Assembly: GCF_004006535.1 (NCBI RefSeq)
Contig: NZ_RLIH01000001.1
Location: 1-64,000 of the forward strand
DNA from: Anaerosphaera multitolerans
Lineage (GTDB): Bacteria > Bacillota > Clostridia > Tissierellales > Peptoniphilaceae
Reading direction: 5' to 3'
Length of the DNA: 64,000 nucleotides
Below the pieces are notes generated by a model, which did not search any database, was not told the origin of the DNA, and saw only the letters and a list, made by a program, of their open reading frames with translations. The stretch's first letter is position 1, and every line of letters begins with the position of its first letter. Below are positions 54,150 through 63,179 of the stretch, piece after piece. The position numbers and the translations under genes are program-made.

Positions 54150-56099
54150 TTATTTTTCCTCCAATTCCACTTTCTCGGCCACAAATTCATAGCCGTCACC
54201 TTTATAGTACTTACTGAACATTTCATAATATTCAAGTCTTAAACTTTGAATAAATACTATTAAGCCCTCTAAACCTATAATTAATATATTTCCAAATAGC
54301 AGTGCTATAAAATTTCCTACGCTGTTTCCCGTCATCTCTCCAATAGTTTGGAAAGCCAAAAACAAACCTACGTGGTTAATGGCAAAGGCCCCCACTCTTA
54401 TAAAGGAAATAATATTACTTAAAATTGATATTAAAGCCTCTATAAGTGAAAAAGAACCCTCCACATAATATCCGCTTACATCTCCGTTTTCATAGCTTAT
54501 CTTTTTCCCCATAAGCTTTTGAGTTAACGGTCTTTTGAAAATTAAAAGCAGTATGCAAATTAAAAGCAGTCCAAGAGAAACACCTGTGGGGATAATGGTA
54601 ATATCACCCATAAACGAAACTCCCAAATTTGTAATTACTAAAAAAATTACAAAACCTGCAATACCTTCTTTCCCAAAAAGCAACTCCTCAATTTCTTTTG
54701 ACCTGTACTTATTTATAAAACCTAGAAAATAGGATATTGACAATAACACTATTCCAAAGGCTATGGAAATAATCAAAACCTGATTTATATTGTCAAAGGG
54801 ACGTATCCACAAAGCAGGGATTATTTCCTCGGAGCCAAAAACAGAACCGTAAAGCACTCCAAAGATCATAGATGCAATCCCAAGTCGCGTGAGTATTCTT
54901 CCCAAATCCACACCCTTTACCTTGTAGATAAATAGTCCTCCCAAGAAAAATACCAATCCCTGTCCCAAATCTCCAAACATAGCTCCAAAGAGAATCATAT
55001 AGGTAATCCCCAAAAACAATGTGGGGTCTATTTCCTTATAATTTGGAACTCCGTACATTTTTAAAAGTGATTCAAAGGGTTTTATAAAACTGTTGTTTTT
55101 TAACTTTGTGGGAGGTACCATCTTCTCCTCGTTGGGATCCTTAAAGTTAAAACTTACACCTTTATGCTTTGATAAAAGTGAAGCTATTTCATCACAATCC
55201 GAAACTCCCACCCAAGCTGCCAAGTAAAAGTACCTTCTAGACCTTGCCATACTTCCCTTTACTTCTTCAAGTTTTTCATTTAAAAGCATTCTAGCCAAAA
55301 GTTTCTTTATTAAATCTTCTTTATCTCTTAGCAAGCTATCTCTGTAATTTACTATCTCCTCTTCTTCTTTTAAAAGTTCCTTAGTTTCCCTTTCAAAATC
55401 CTCTAAAACTTCTTGTGCAGTACCTGTGTACTTGCCCGTAATGTCCACTTCTTCCCAGTTTAAGCTTCTGAGAATTCTATCTATCTCATTGGAAACTTCC
55501 TTCGGATAAATTGCAAGATATACCTCGCCATCTTCCGTGGACTTGGTGTGAAAAATTAAGGCGGCAATATTTCCATAATTGTTTTTTAATTTTAATCTGC
55601 CCTCTCTGTCAAGTACTCCAAATCGAACGTTAAAATATTCCAAATTGGCAAGCTGCGAAAGATCTATATCCACATTTTCAAAATACTTATAATTGCCACT
55701 AATTCTTTCATTGGTTTCAAGTTCTTCTCTAATTTCTTTAAGTCTGTCCACTTTCGGCTTTAAAATCTCATAGTACTTATTAAAGTCAATTTCCAAATTT
55801 GTACTTTCCACAAATTCTCTTTCAATGGACTTAATTCCGAAAAATTCCATTAGCTCTTTTGCTCTTTTTACAGTTACCTCTTTACTTTCATCTTTTTCAA
55901 AGGGAACTACATAGTTAAACTCCAAAATTTTTTCAAGTTCTTTTTGATCTTCCAAACTAAAGGAAAATTCATTATTCTCTATTTCCCTCTGGGCATTTAT
56001 AATATTGACCTTTTTGCTTTTTAAAATGTCAATTAGTACTCCGTCCATTACAGACAGTTTCCCTATAACATTTAATTTTTTCATTTTTTCAACGGCCAT
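54150..56099 (-). CDS. ntpI: V/A-type ATPase subunit I (a)
   Basis: Stator membrane subunit with the ion half-channels, 649 residues. The N-terminal half is soluble and coiled-coil rich (ETKELLKEEEEIVNYRDSLL). The C-terminal half from about residue 355 has about seven membrane helices, starting TLFLGITYMILFGAMFGDLGQG. The stator arginine lies in LSNIISFIRVGAFAINHVG near 572. It lies between C and K, abutting K and overlapping C by one base. Motifs and position make the identity secure. Confidence 0.93.
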   Translation of the reverse strand: MAVEKMKKLNVIGKLSVMDGVLIDILKSKKVNIINAQREIENNEFSFSLEDQKELEKILEFNYVVPFEKDESKEVTVKRAKELMEFFGIKSIEREFVESTNLEIDFNKYYEILKPKVDRLKEIREELETNERISGNYKYFENVDIDLSQLANLEYFNVRFGVLDREGRLKLKNNYGNIAALIFHTKSTEDGEVYLAIYPKEVSNEIDRILRSLNWEEVDITGKYTGTAQEVLEDFERETKELLKEEEEIVNYRDSLLRDKEDLIKKLLARMLLNEKLEEVKGSMARSRRYFYLAAWVGVSDCDEIASLLSKHKGVSFNFKDPNEEKMVPPTKLKNNSFIKPFESLLKMYGVPNYKEIDPTLFLGITYMILFGAMFGDLGQGLVFFLGGLFIYKVKGVDLGRILTRLGIASMIFGVLYGSVFGSEEIIPALWIRPFDNINQVLIISIAFGIVLLSISYFLGFINKYRSKEIEELLFGKEGIAGFVIFLVITNLGVSFMGDITIIPTGVSLGLLLICILLLIFKRPLTQKLMGKKISYENGDVSGYYVEGSFSLIEALISILSNIISFIRVGAFAINHVGLFLAFQTIGEMTGNSVGNFIALLFGNILIIGLEGLIVFIQSLRLEYYEMFSKYYKGDGYEFVAEKVELEEK

Positions 56100-57127
56100 T
56101 AAACTTCACTTCCTTTATAACTTCTCGCTAAAAATTTAAGTTTTTCTTCAAAAGAAATGTCAAACCTTGTAGTCTCCATTATTGAACTTATATCTTTAAC
56201 TTCAAAATCCAATAAAAAGGTATATGCTAAATATTTTCCTATAGTTAAGTTTCCCTTTTTAGATTCCCTTTTCGCAAGATAGTACAGGTACCTTCTCAAT
56301 CTTCTGTCCATATAAATATCTGTATTTTCAGAATCAAAGAGAAATTTATACTCCGAATTTAATACTTGTTCCACTAAACCGTCTACATTTTCCACATAGC
56401 ACAGTTTTTTTAAATCTTCATACTTTAATTTATTGCCACCTAAAATACAAAAGTTTATTAACTCCTCGGGAAGCAGGTTGTAGTGTTTTAAGCCTCTGTA
56501 AATCCAGTTTATATTCAATAGGTCGATTTTACTTCCCACTAACTTTAAAACACTTCCATAATCCTTCTTAGGTAAGGTCTTAGAAGATTCCACTAGAGAA
56601 TTGTAGTAAAGTTTATCCAGATTCATCTCCATATAAAAAAGTATTACATCGTCGCTTTCATTTTCATAAGCATGTAATACTTTATAATATCGGCTATGTT
56701 TTAAACTATTGATAAAGGAATGTAGCGTGGAGTCTTCTGTTAATTTAAAACTTTCCTCCACCTGTAATTTTTTTAAATCAAAATCACTTAATTCTTTTTG
56801 TTTTAGAGCTCTAAGTATCCTTTTTATATCAACAATCTCAAATTCTGACATCAATGCTTCTGAAAATTTTCTGTAATCTCCAGAAAAATAATGACTTACC
56901 TTTTCTAATTGTCTCTTTCTATACTGCCTCATTTTATATTGAACTTCATAAGTTCTATCATATAGGTTTAATTGACTGCCAATTTCTGAATTGTTTTGCA
57001 GGTAGCCAATAATTTCTTTAACTGATTTAAGATGTGAAAGTTCAATATAATCATTATCTTTAAGGAGTTTGGAATTTAACTTTCCAACTTTTGCATTTAC
57101 AGCAGCTAAACTTGCTGTTCTACTCAT
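56099..57127 (-). CDS. ntpC: V/A-type ATPase subunit C (d / AC39)
   Basis: Cup-shaped subunit that couples the central stalk to the K ring, 342 residues and mostly helical. AAVNAKVGKLNSKLLKDNDY at the N-terminus and LVGSKIDLLNINWIYRGLKHYNL near 207, a repeat of the three-lobe AC39 fold, are characteristic. Two ATG codons are possible; the one at 57127 is 8 bases after AAGGA, while the earlier one touches it. It overlaps the G-like gene by 8 bases. In E. hirae this gene lies further down the operon, so its place second here is a rearranged order. Confidence 0.88.
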   Translation of the reverse strand: MSRTASLAAVNAKVGKLNSKLLKDNDYIELSHLKSVKEIIGYLQNNSEIGSQLNLYDRTYEVQYKMRQYRKRQLEKVSHYFSGDYRKFSEALMSEFEIVDIKRILRALKQKELSDFDLKKLQVEESFKLTEDSTLHSFINSLKHSRYYKVLHAYENESDDVILFYMEMNLDKLYYNSLVESSKTLPKKDYGSVLKLVGSKIDLLNINWIYRGLKHYNLLPEELINFCILGGNKLKYEDLKKLCYVENVDGLVEQVLNSEYKFLFDSENTDIYMDRRLRRYLYYLAKRESKKGNLTIGKYLAYTFLLDFEVKDISSIMETTRFDISFEEKLKFLARSYKGSEV

Positions 57128-57449
57128 TATTACCATCCTTATTTAAAATGAACTCATTAAAAACTTTATCTATTAGGTATTTCTTGTTTTTTTCATAGAG
57201 AAGATCCACCTTTTTAAGTTTCTCTCTATTTTCTCTTTCTTTTTTCTCCGCTTCCGCTTTGGACTGATTAATTATTTTGTCAAATTCTTCCTGAGCTGTT
57301 ATCTTTGCATCTTCTATGGCTTTATTTTCCATATCCGTTGCTTTTTTTCTGAAGTCCTCTCTAAGCTCTTCGATTTTTTCTTCCGTTTCTTTTACCAAGA
57401 TTTGAGTTTTTTCATCAATTTTGATTATTTCATCAATTTGACCTTTCAC
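57120..57449 (-). CDS. V/A-type ATPase subunit G/H-like coiled-coil protein
   Basis: A 109-residue protein that is almost all charged coiled coil (EKTQILVKETEEKIEELRED, later QSKAEAEKKERENREKLKK). It fits the G/H peripheral-stalk subunit that pairs with E (NtpF in E. hirae). Such proteins have little sequence conservation, so the call rests on length, composition and its place as the first gene of the operon. The start is GTG after AAGGG. A candidate promoter lies about 40 bases upstream. Confidence 0.75.
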   Translation of the reverse strand: MKGQIDEIIKIDEKTQILVKETEEKIEELREDFRKKATDMENKAIEDAKITAQEEFDKIINQSKAEAEKKERENREKLKKVDLLYEKNKKYLIDKVFNEFILNKDGNNE

Positions 57450-57489
57450 TTTATCCCTTCTTTCAGTTCATATTTAAGAACTATATACT

Positions 57490-57498
57490 GTTATACCA
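57490..57498 (-). promoter_or_regulatory. Candidate extended -10 promoter of the V/A-ATPase operon
   Basis: On the minus strand the element reads TGG-TATAAC, 41 bases before the GTG start of the first ATPase gene and just beyond the terminator of the upstream gene. No good -35 is seen. Confidence 0.45.
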
Positions 57499-57515
57499 CT
57501 TTTTAGAAAAAAAGA

Positions 57516-57548
57516 AAGGGCTTTAAACAATATTTTTCAAAGGCCCTT
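57516..57548 (-). terminator. Terminator-like hairpin after the glucosaminidase gene
   Basis: Nine base pairs with one bulged G (57516-57524 with about 57539-57548) overlap the glucosaminidase stop codon and are followed on the minus strand by a T-rich run. It separates this gene from the ATPase operon. Confidence 0.65.
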
Positions 57549-58122
57549 AATTTATAGTTTCAATATCCAATTCATGGAGATTGTATTCTTCAATTAAATC
57601 TATTATCTTTTGAGAATAATTAGGATCAGTGGCATATCCGCTTTCATATAAAGCAACAGCTGCCTCCTCATAGTTTTTAGCCCTTCTTACGCTTTCATAC
57701 CTCCCGGCTTCTGTAATTAATTTCGCATAATCATTAAAACTTTCTTCCTTAGTATTATACCTTCTAAAATTTTCCTTTAAGGTAACTTCCTCACCGTCAA
57801 TATATTCGGAAGTATTTAATCCCACTGCATTTTCTCCTGAATTTGATTTAATCCCAAAGTAGTTTTTATACTCAGTGGAAAGTTCGGACCTCCCAAAATT
57901 GCTCTCCAATGCTGACTGGGCCAAAGTAACACTTGGAAATAATTTATATTTCTTGGAAACTTCCATTGCCAAATACTTTGTATTTTCCAAATATTCCTCT
58001 CTGGGATTTACTCTATCTCTGGAAAGTACTAAAATAAACAGCGTAATTAAAAACAACAGCCCTCCAAAGAAAATAAAAGCACATCCACCGCCTTTTTTTC
58101 TCTTATATCCTCTATTTGCCAT
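57547..58122 (-). CDS. Membrane-anchored glucosaminidase-domain protein
   Basis: A 191-residue peptidoglycan hydrolase. A very basic N-terminus (MANRGYKRKKGG) and one membrane helix at about 14-34 anchor it facing outward. Residues about 45-185 form a glucosaminidase domain like that of FlgJ and LytG. The catalytic glutamate is in TLAQSALESNFGRSELS near 72, with NYFGIK near 89 and YATDPNYSQKI near 165. It would cleave GlcNAc-MurNAc bonds. Its start overlaps rpoN by 11 bases, which ties a cell-wall enzyme to the sigma-54 gene in one transcript. Confidence 0.85.
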   Translation of the reverse strand: MANRGYKRKKGGGCAFIFFGGLLFLITLFILVLSRDRVNPREEYLENTKYLAMEVSKKYKLFPSVTLAQSALESNFGRSELSTEYKNYFGIKSNSGENAVGLNTSEYIDGEEVTLKENFRRYNTKEESFNDYAKLITEAGRYESVRRAKNYEEAAVALYESGYATDPNYSQKIIDLIEEYNLHELDIETIN

Positions 58123-59443
58123 TAAAGCTCCTTCTATTTTTAGCTGAACCTATTCCCAGTTCACTTCTATATTTTGCAATAGTTCTTCTATTAATATCAA
58201 TTCCTTTTTTATTTATAATATCTGTAATCTTTTGGTCAGAAAGGGGTTTTAGCTTATCTTCGTTTTCAATTATATCAATTAACAGTTTTTCAATATAATC
58301 CTTTGAAACACTTCCTCCACTGGCACTTATTGAAGTGGAAAAGAAATATTTCATAGGAAAAATTCCTTTGTTACTCTGTAGATATTTATTTTTAGTAACT
58401 CTGGAGACTGTTGATTCGGAGATTCCCAAAGCCTCAGCCACATCTTTTAGTGTCATCGGCTTTAAAGGGGAGCCATAAAGAAAAAAGTCCCTTTGCCTTT
58501 CCACAATTTCTTTAGATACCTTTCTTATATTCTCCATTCTCTGTTCAATGGAATTTATTAAAAACATAGTTCTGGAAAACTTATCATTTAAATACTTTTT
58601 AGTTTCATCATCTATATCTCTCTCCAACATTTTTAAGTAGTATTCATTAACTGCTATATTTGAACTTCCCTCTCCCTCAAAACTTAAAGTCAATTCCTCT
58701 CCCTCAACTTCTACAAAAACCTCAGGTCTTATATATACTGTAGGTTCCTGAGAAGTATCAAATCCGGAACCCGGTTTTGGATTTAACTTTTTAATTTTCT
58801 CTATGTTTTCCAAGGTTTCTTCTATGGAAATATTTAAATTTTTTGCAATTTTATTTATTCTGTTTTCAGATATATCCTCAAGGTGATATTCTATAATTCC
58901 CTTTAATACATCGTCACCATCTTCAATTTGCAAAAGTAAACACTCTCTTAAATCTCTTGCGCCTATACCTCTAGGTTCAAATTGCCAAATTTTTTTTAAA
59001 ATATAAAAGACATCATGCGTATCCACATTTAATATGTCCGACGCCTCATTTAAATCAATTTTTAAATAACCACTGCTATCTATATTATCAACTAAAAATT
59101 CTCCTATTTTCTTTTCCGCTTTAGTTAATTTTAAAGCATCTAATTGTTCCATTAAGACATCTCTTAACAGAACCTTTGAAGATATATATCTCTCATAGGA
59201 ACTTTCTTCCTCATCAGGTACTCCATAGTAATCTTCTTTTTTTTCTCCTCTTCGCTTTAAAAATTCAACGGTTTTTTTTCTTTCAACTTCTCCCTGGTAA
59301 TCTACGAATATATTTTCCTCTGATTCCTTCATTAAAAAATCTTCAAGCTCCATTGAGTTTAATTCTATAATCTCTATAGCTTGAATTAACTGTGTCGTCA
59401 AATTTAATTGTTGAACTTGATTTAATTTAATGTTTAAATCCAT
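58112..59443 (-). CDS. rpoN: RNA polymerase sigma-54 factor
   Basis: Alternative sigma factor that binds -24/-12 promoters and needs an AAA+ activator with a GAFTGA loop. The 443-residue length is normal. Region I is the leucine- and glutamine-rich start (LNQVQQLNLTTQLIQAIEII). The core-binding domain follows at about 100-290, then the helix-turn-helix SESTVSRVTKNKYLQ near 345, and the RpoN box RRTIAKYRSELGI near 420. GGTGAT lies before the ATG. The only AAA+ regulator in the window (41600-43141) lacks GAFTGA, so true activators must be elsewhere. Confidence 0.95.
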   Translation of the reverse strand: MDLNIKLNQVQQLNLTTQLIQAIEIIELNSMELEDFLMKESEENIFVDYQGEVERKKTVEFLKRRGEKKEDYYGVPDEEESSYERYISSKVLLRDVLMEQLDALKLTKAEKKIGEFLVDNIDSSGYLKIDLNEASDILNVDTHDVFYILKKIWQFEPRGIGARDLRECLLLQIEDGDDVLKGIIEYHLEDISENRINKIAKNLNISIEETLENIEKIKKLNPKPGSGFDTSQEPTVYIRPEVFVEVEGEELTLSFEGEGSSNIAVNEYYLKMLERDIDDETKKYLNDKFSRTMFLINSIEQRMENIRKVSKEIVERQRDFFLYGSPLKPMTLKDVAEALGISESTVSRVTKNKYLQSNKGIFPMKYFFSTSISASGGSVSKDYIEKLLIDIIENEDKLKPLSDQKITDIINKKGIDINRRTIAKYRSELGIGSAKNRRSFNGK

Positions 59444-59523
59444 AATATCACCATAACTATTATACCACAGAGGTCTAATACCTTATCTTGCTAAATTGTT
59501 TTAATAGCAGATAAATAAATAAA

Positions 59524-59577
59524 AAAGAGAGCGAATAAAATATTTTCAAAAACTAATATTTTTAATTCACTCTCTTT
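59524..59577 (-). terminator. Terminator of the decayed minus-strand gene
   Basis: On the minus strand a 13-bp stem with one G-U pair (59565-59577 with 59524-59536) overlaps the stop of the decayed gene and runs into six T. Its good fit to the minus strand supports the decayed gene having once been real. Confidence 0.65.
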
Positions 59578-59815
59578 AATTTGCTGACAATTTCACCCAA
59601 CCCAAATCTTTTAATTCTATCAATTTCTCTATCTACCTTCTGTTCATATAAAATTTTCGACAATTTAATCTTTTTAACTGTTTTTTCAATTAATCGATAT
59701 CATCTAATTTAGCTCTTACTAAACTTAAAATCCCACGAATTACTTTTCTTATTTTTGTAAGCTACTTCTCCTTATTTCTTATTCCAAATCCCACTCTTAA
59801 ATTTGGAGAACATCA
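59562..59815 (-). pseudogene. Decayed gene of unknown family
   Basis: Minus-strand coding relics end in a TAA at 59562. The last frame reads EKTVKKIKLSKILYEQKVDR, then EIDRIKRFGLGEIVSKLKRV. A shift near 59690 joins the preceding frame (TKIRKVIRGILSLVRAKLDD), which is preceded in the same frame by a TAG at 59762-59764 and then SPNLRVGFGIRNKEK. The protein was basic, probably helical, and is now broken at least twice. I do not recognise the family. The KILYEQKVDRE segment recurs near 5.9 kb. The rest of the 59444-60075 gap shows only a 9-bp hairpin at 59953-59973 and no gene. Confidence 0.45.
59624..59658 (-). repeat. Dispersed 35-base repeat, copy 2
   Basis: Matches 5925-5959 at 33 of 35 positions in the same orientation; lies within the decayed gene. 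Confidence 0.7.
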
Positions 59816-59952
59816 GAGTCATAAGACTTACCTATATTCAATAGCTGCTATTCTTAATCAGCAATATACAAACATCACTTAACTAAATAACATCTATATC
59901 AACGCCCTATTGGCAATTCACATTGGAAGATTGGATGAAATTGTCAAATTCC

Positions 59953-59973
59953 ATACCAAGTCATACTTGGTAT
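59953..59973. other. Short hairpin in the gap before tadA
   Basis: A 9-bp perfect stem (59953-59961 with 59965-59973) has a 3-base loop. No T tract follows directly, so its role is unclear. It lies about 100 bases before tadA. Confidence 0.4.
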
Positions 59974-60075
59974 TATTAATATACCCAGTAAAATTAATAA
60001 ACTAACATAAAAAAGAAAATTATTTAAAAATTTTGTCTTTTCCTTTAATTTTGTTAAAATTAAAATGGTGATATT

Positions 60076-60522
60076 ATGAACAGAAAATTTTTCATGGAAG
60101 AAGCCTTAAAACTGGCTGAAATTTCCTATAAAAATAAAGACATTCCCGTAGGGGCAGTAGTGGTTTTAAATAATGAAATAATAGGAAGGGGTTACAACAG
60201 AAAAGAACTTTTAAAAGATGCTTCAGAACATGCGGAAATTATGGCTTTAAAAGAAGCCTCTAAAAAATTAAAGAGCTACCATTTAGAGGAATGTGAAATG
60301 TATGTAACTTTGGAACCTTGTGCCATGTGTGCAGGAGCCATAGTTAATTTTCGATTAAAAAAAATCCATATAGGTACAGAAAACCCTCGATTCGGATGCT
60401 GCGGCAGCAATTTAAATCTGCTTTCTCACAATTTCAACCACAAAACAGATGTGGAATTCGGACTTTTAAAAGAGCAGTGTTCAAAAATTTTATCGAATTT
60501 TTTTGAAGAACTTAGAAAATAA
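60076..60522 (+). CDS. tadA: tRNA-specific adenosine deaminase
   Basis: Converts adenosine to inosine at position 34 of tRNA-Arg(ACG), letting one tRNA read three arginine codons. The 148-residue length is typical. The zinc and catalytic motifs are plain: SEHAEIMAL near residue 54 and TLEPCAMCAGAI near 82, together with IPVGAVVVLNN near 22 and NPRFGCCGS near 110. A GGTGAT site lies before the ATG. Its stop codon directly abuts the stop of the convergent PAP2 gene, with no intervening base and no clear terminator. Confidence 0.93.
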   Translation: MNRKFFMEEALKLAEISYKNKDIPVGAVVVLNNEIIGRGYNRKELLKDASEHAEIMALKEASKKLKSYHLEECEMYVTLEPCAMCAGAIVNFRLKKIHIGTENPRFGCCGSNLNLLSHNFNHKTDVEFGLLKEQCSKILSNFFEELRK

Positions 60523-61044
60523 TTACCTAGTTAATCTCTTTTCCAAATAATCTACTATTTGCCTTGAAATAATTCCGAAACCAACTCCTATTACAGCTCC
60601 TGCCAATACGTCAGTAGGGTAATGAACATAAAGATAAAGTCTGGAAAATCCCATAATCGCAGCAAATATAAAAAATCCGACACCTGGTTTTTTATTGTAT
60701 AAATAAAGACTCGTTGCCGTAGCAAAGGCAGAATAGGTATGTCCTGAAGGAAAGGAAAAATCTGTAGGCGCCTTTATTAAAAGCTCAATATCCTTTATTG
60801 TAAAAGGACGCGGTCTTGCAATTAAAGGCTTTAATAACATATTTCCGAAAACCAAACACAAAATTAAAGACATCAGTATTGTAATGCCCATCTTCCTATC
60901 TTTTTTTCTAATTAAAAATACAAGCCCCACTAATATAAATATGAAGCCGCTATTTCCCAAAGTGCTAATTAACGTCATCACCTTGTCCAGTAGAGGACTG
61001 TGTAAAGTCTGTATCCAATTTAATATGTCAAATTCAAAAACCAT
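60523..61044 (-). CDS. PAP2-family membrane phosphatase
   Basis: A 173-residue integral membrane phosphatase of the PAP2 superfamily, acting on lipid phosphates such as undecaprenyl pyrophosphate or phosphatidic acid. The three-part signature is complete: KPLIARPRPF near 71, PSGHTYSAFA near 98 and SRLYLYVHYPTDVLAG near 132, holding the catalytic histidines and arginines. Five to six hydrophobic segments are predicted. The start has only a weak ribosome binding site. It is monocistronic. Undecaprenyl pyrophosphate recycling is the most common role for this size class, but that is inference. Confidence 0.87.
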   Translation of the reverse strand: MVFEFDILNWIQTLHSPLLDKVMTLISTLGNSGFIFILVGLVFLIRKKDRKMGITILMSLILCLVFGNMLLKPLIARPRPFTIKDIELLIKAPTDFSFPSGHTYSAFATATSLYLYNKKPGVGFFIFAAIMGFSRLYLYVHYPTDVLAGAVIGVGFGIISRQIVDYLEKRLTR

Positions 61045-61436
61045 AACCTAACTTTTTACTCCAACTTTTTATATTTAAATCTACCTTAAATCTTAACTTT
61101 AACTAGCTTGAAATTAAACTTTCGTATTTAAAACATATCCCTCTTTAATTCCCAAAGAGTTTCTTTAAAATTTTAAAAACTTCCTTAAACTTAATAATAT
61201 ATAAAATTATAGATATTCTATTGTAGTCTTATTATCTTAAATGATATATTAACATAAATTAAGTTTTTCTTAAAAGAAAATATTATAGCACCACAGTTCT
61301 CTTCATCCAACTAAAATACCGAATTTTTCTTTAATTTCTTATCCTAACCTCTTCCAAAAAATAATTTAATGGTATATCATATAGAGTACGGTGTTTACGC
61401 ACCTTTTTTATTTTTGACAAGAAAAGGGGGCCTTAT
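61045..61436. other. Leader region of the ABC exporter operon
   Basis: A 392-base AT-rich gap with no gene of normal size. Near its end a small hairpin (61390-61393 with 61400-61403, GGTG pairing with CACC) is followed at once by seven T, 33 bases before the ABC gene start. This has the look of a small transcription attenuator. I could not find a convincing leader peptide by eye. Confidence 0.4.
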
Positions 61437-63179
61437 ATGATTAAAAAAATATTTTCCAATGTCAAGGAATATAAAAAATTTGCCCTTCTATCTCCAATTT
61501 TCGTAATTATAGAAGTGGCTATGGATATTGCTATTCCCTTTTTAATGGGACTGATTGTAGATAGGGGAATTACAAATCCATCAAAAGAAAACATTTTAAA
61601 CCTAGGTACCTACCTGTTTTTAAGTGTTATATTTGCGCTTATTACCGGAATTTTATCCGGATATTTTGCAACTAAATCCTCTGCAGGTCTTGCAAAAAAC
61701 TTAAGACATTCAATGTTTAAAAACATTCAAAATTTTGCCTTTGAAGATATAGATTCTTTTTCTACAGGGTCTTTAGTTACAAGGCTTACCACTGACGTTC
61801 AAAACGTTCAAGTTGCATTTCAAATGTCTATAAGATTGGCCTTCAGAGCACCTTTGATGTTGATTTTCTCCTTTTTAATGAGTCTTCGTATTCATGTAAA
61901 AATCTCTTTAATATTCTTATTAATATTTCCAATTCTTGGAATAGGAATCGGAATAATAATTTCCAAGTCTTTTCCAATATTTAACAAAATATTTAGAACT
62001 ATGGATAAATTAAATACTACTGTTTCCGAAAACTTACTTGGAATTAGAGTCGTAAAGAGTTTTGTAAAGGAAGAACATGAAACTCAAAAGTTCAAGGATA
62101 TTTCCCTATCCCTTTTTAACAACTATGTAAGAGTGGGAAAACTATCTGCTCTAGCTGACCCTTTAATGCAAGCTTCAATTTATATAGTGGTTCTATTACT
62201 TGGATGGTTTGGCGCCAACTATATAGTAGTTGATCACAGTCTAAGTACGGGAGAACTTTTAAGTTTGGTAACTTATGCCTACCAAATTCAAGTTTCACTT
62301 ATGATGGTTTCAATGCTTATTATTCAAATGATAGTTGCAAGAACCAGCGGTATGAGAATTGTAGCTGTACTGGATAAGGAATCTTCTCTTGATAAGAATG
62401 TTGATGGAGAAACTGAAATTAAAGATGGCAGCATTGAGTTTGACGACGTTTGTTTTTCCTATAGTAAAAAAGAGGATAAACTGGCTTTAAAAAATATCAG
62501 CTTAAAAATTAACTCAGGAGATAATGTGGGAATTATAGGTTCAACGGGATCTTCTAAGACAACGCTGGTAAGTTTAATTCCCAGACTTTACGATGTCCTT
62601 AGAGGAAGTGTTAAAGTTGGAGGAAAAGATGTTAGAGAGTACAATTTAAATGCGCTACGCGATGCAGTTGCAGTAGTTCTTCAAAAAAACCAACTTTTTA
62701 CAGGAACTGTAATTGAAAACTTAAGATGGGGTAATGAAAATGCAACTTATGAAGAAGTGGAAAGAGCTGCCAAAATAGCTCAAGCTCACGACTTTATAAC
62801 TCAAGTTCCCGAAGGATACGACCGTATAGTTGAAAGAGGAGGAACTAACTTCTCAGGCGGACAAAGACAGAGACTTTGTATAGCAAGAGCTCTGCTTAAA
62901 AAACCTCAGATTTTAATTCTTGATGACTCCACCTCCGCCCTTGACAATACCACAGAAAAACTTATTGTGGAAAATCTAAAGGAGCAGTTACCGGAACTTA
63001 CTAGAATAACCATATCTCAAAGAATTAAATCCATTGAGGGCTGCGATTACATTATAGTTATGGACAACGGTGAAATTAATGGAATAGGTACACATGAAGA
63101 GCTTTTAGAAACAAATGAGATCTATAGAGAAATTTCTCAAAGTCAGGAAAAGGAAGGTGATTTTGATGAACCAAACTAA
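61437..63179 (+). CDS. ABC exporter half-transporter, degenerate-site subunit
   Basis: A 580-residue protein with a six-helix membrane domain at about 1-310, then an ATPase domain. It is one half of a heterodimeric exporter like BmrC/BmrD or TM287/288. The nucleotide site is unusual: Walker A reads GSTGSSKT near 368, the residue after Walker B is aspartate instead of the catalytic glutamate (ILILDDSTSALD near 493), and the switch histidine is glutamine (TISQRIKS near 526). The SGGQRQR signature is intact. So one of the two composite sites is degenerate, as expected for this class. The substrate is probably a drug or lipid. A GGGGG site precedes the ATG. Confidence 0.9.
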   Translation: MIKKIFSNVKEYKKFALLSPIFVIIEVAMDIAIPFLMGLIVDRGITNPSKENILNLGTYLFLSVIFALITGILSGYFATKSSAGLAKNLRHSMFKNIQNFAFEDIDSFSTGSLVTRLTTDVQNVQVAFQMSIRLAFRAPLMLIFSFLMSLRIHVKISLIFLLIFPILGIGIGIIISKSFPIFNKIFRTMDKLNTTVSENLLGIRVVKSFVKEEHETQKFKDISLSLFNNYVRVGKLSALADPLMQASIYIVVLLLGWFGANYIVVDHSLSTGELLSLVTYAYQIQVSLMMVSMLIIQMIVARTSGMRIVAVLDKESSLDKNVDGETEIKDGSIEFDDVCFSYSKKEDKLALKNISLKINSGDNVGIIGSTGSSKTTLVSLIPRLYDVLRGSVKVGGKDVREYNLNALRDAVAVVLQKNQLFTGTVIENLRWGNENATYEEVERAAKIAQAHDFITQVPEGYDRIVERGGTNFSGGQRQRLCIARALLKKPQILILDDSTSALDNTTEKLIVENLKEQLPELTRITISQRIKSIEGCDYIIVMDNGEINGIGTHEELLETNEIYREISQSQEKEGDFDEPN

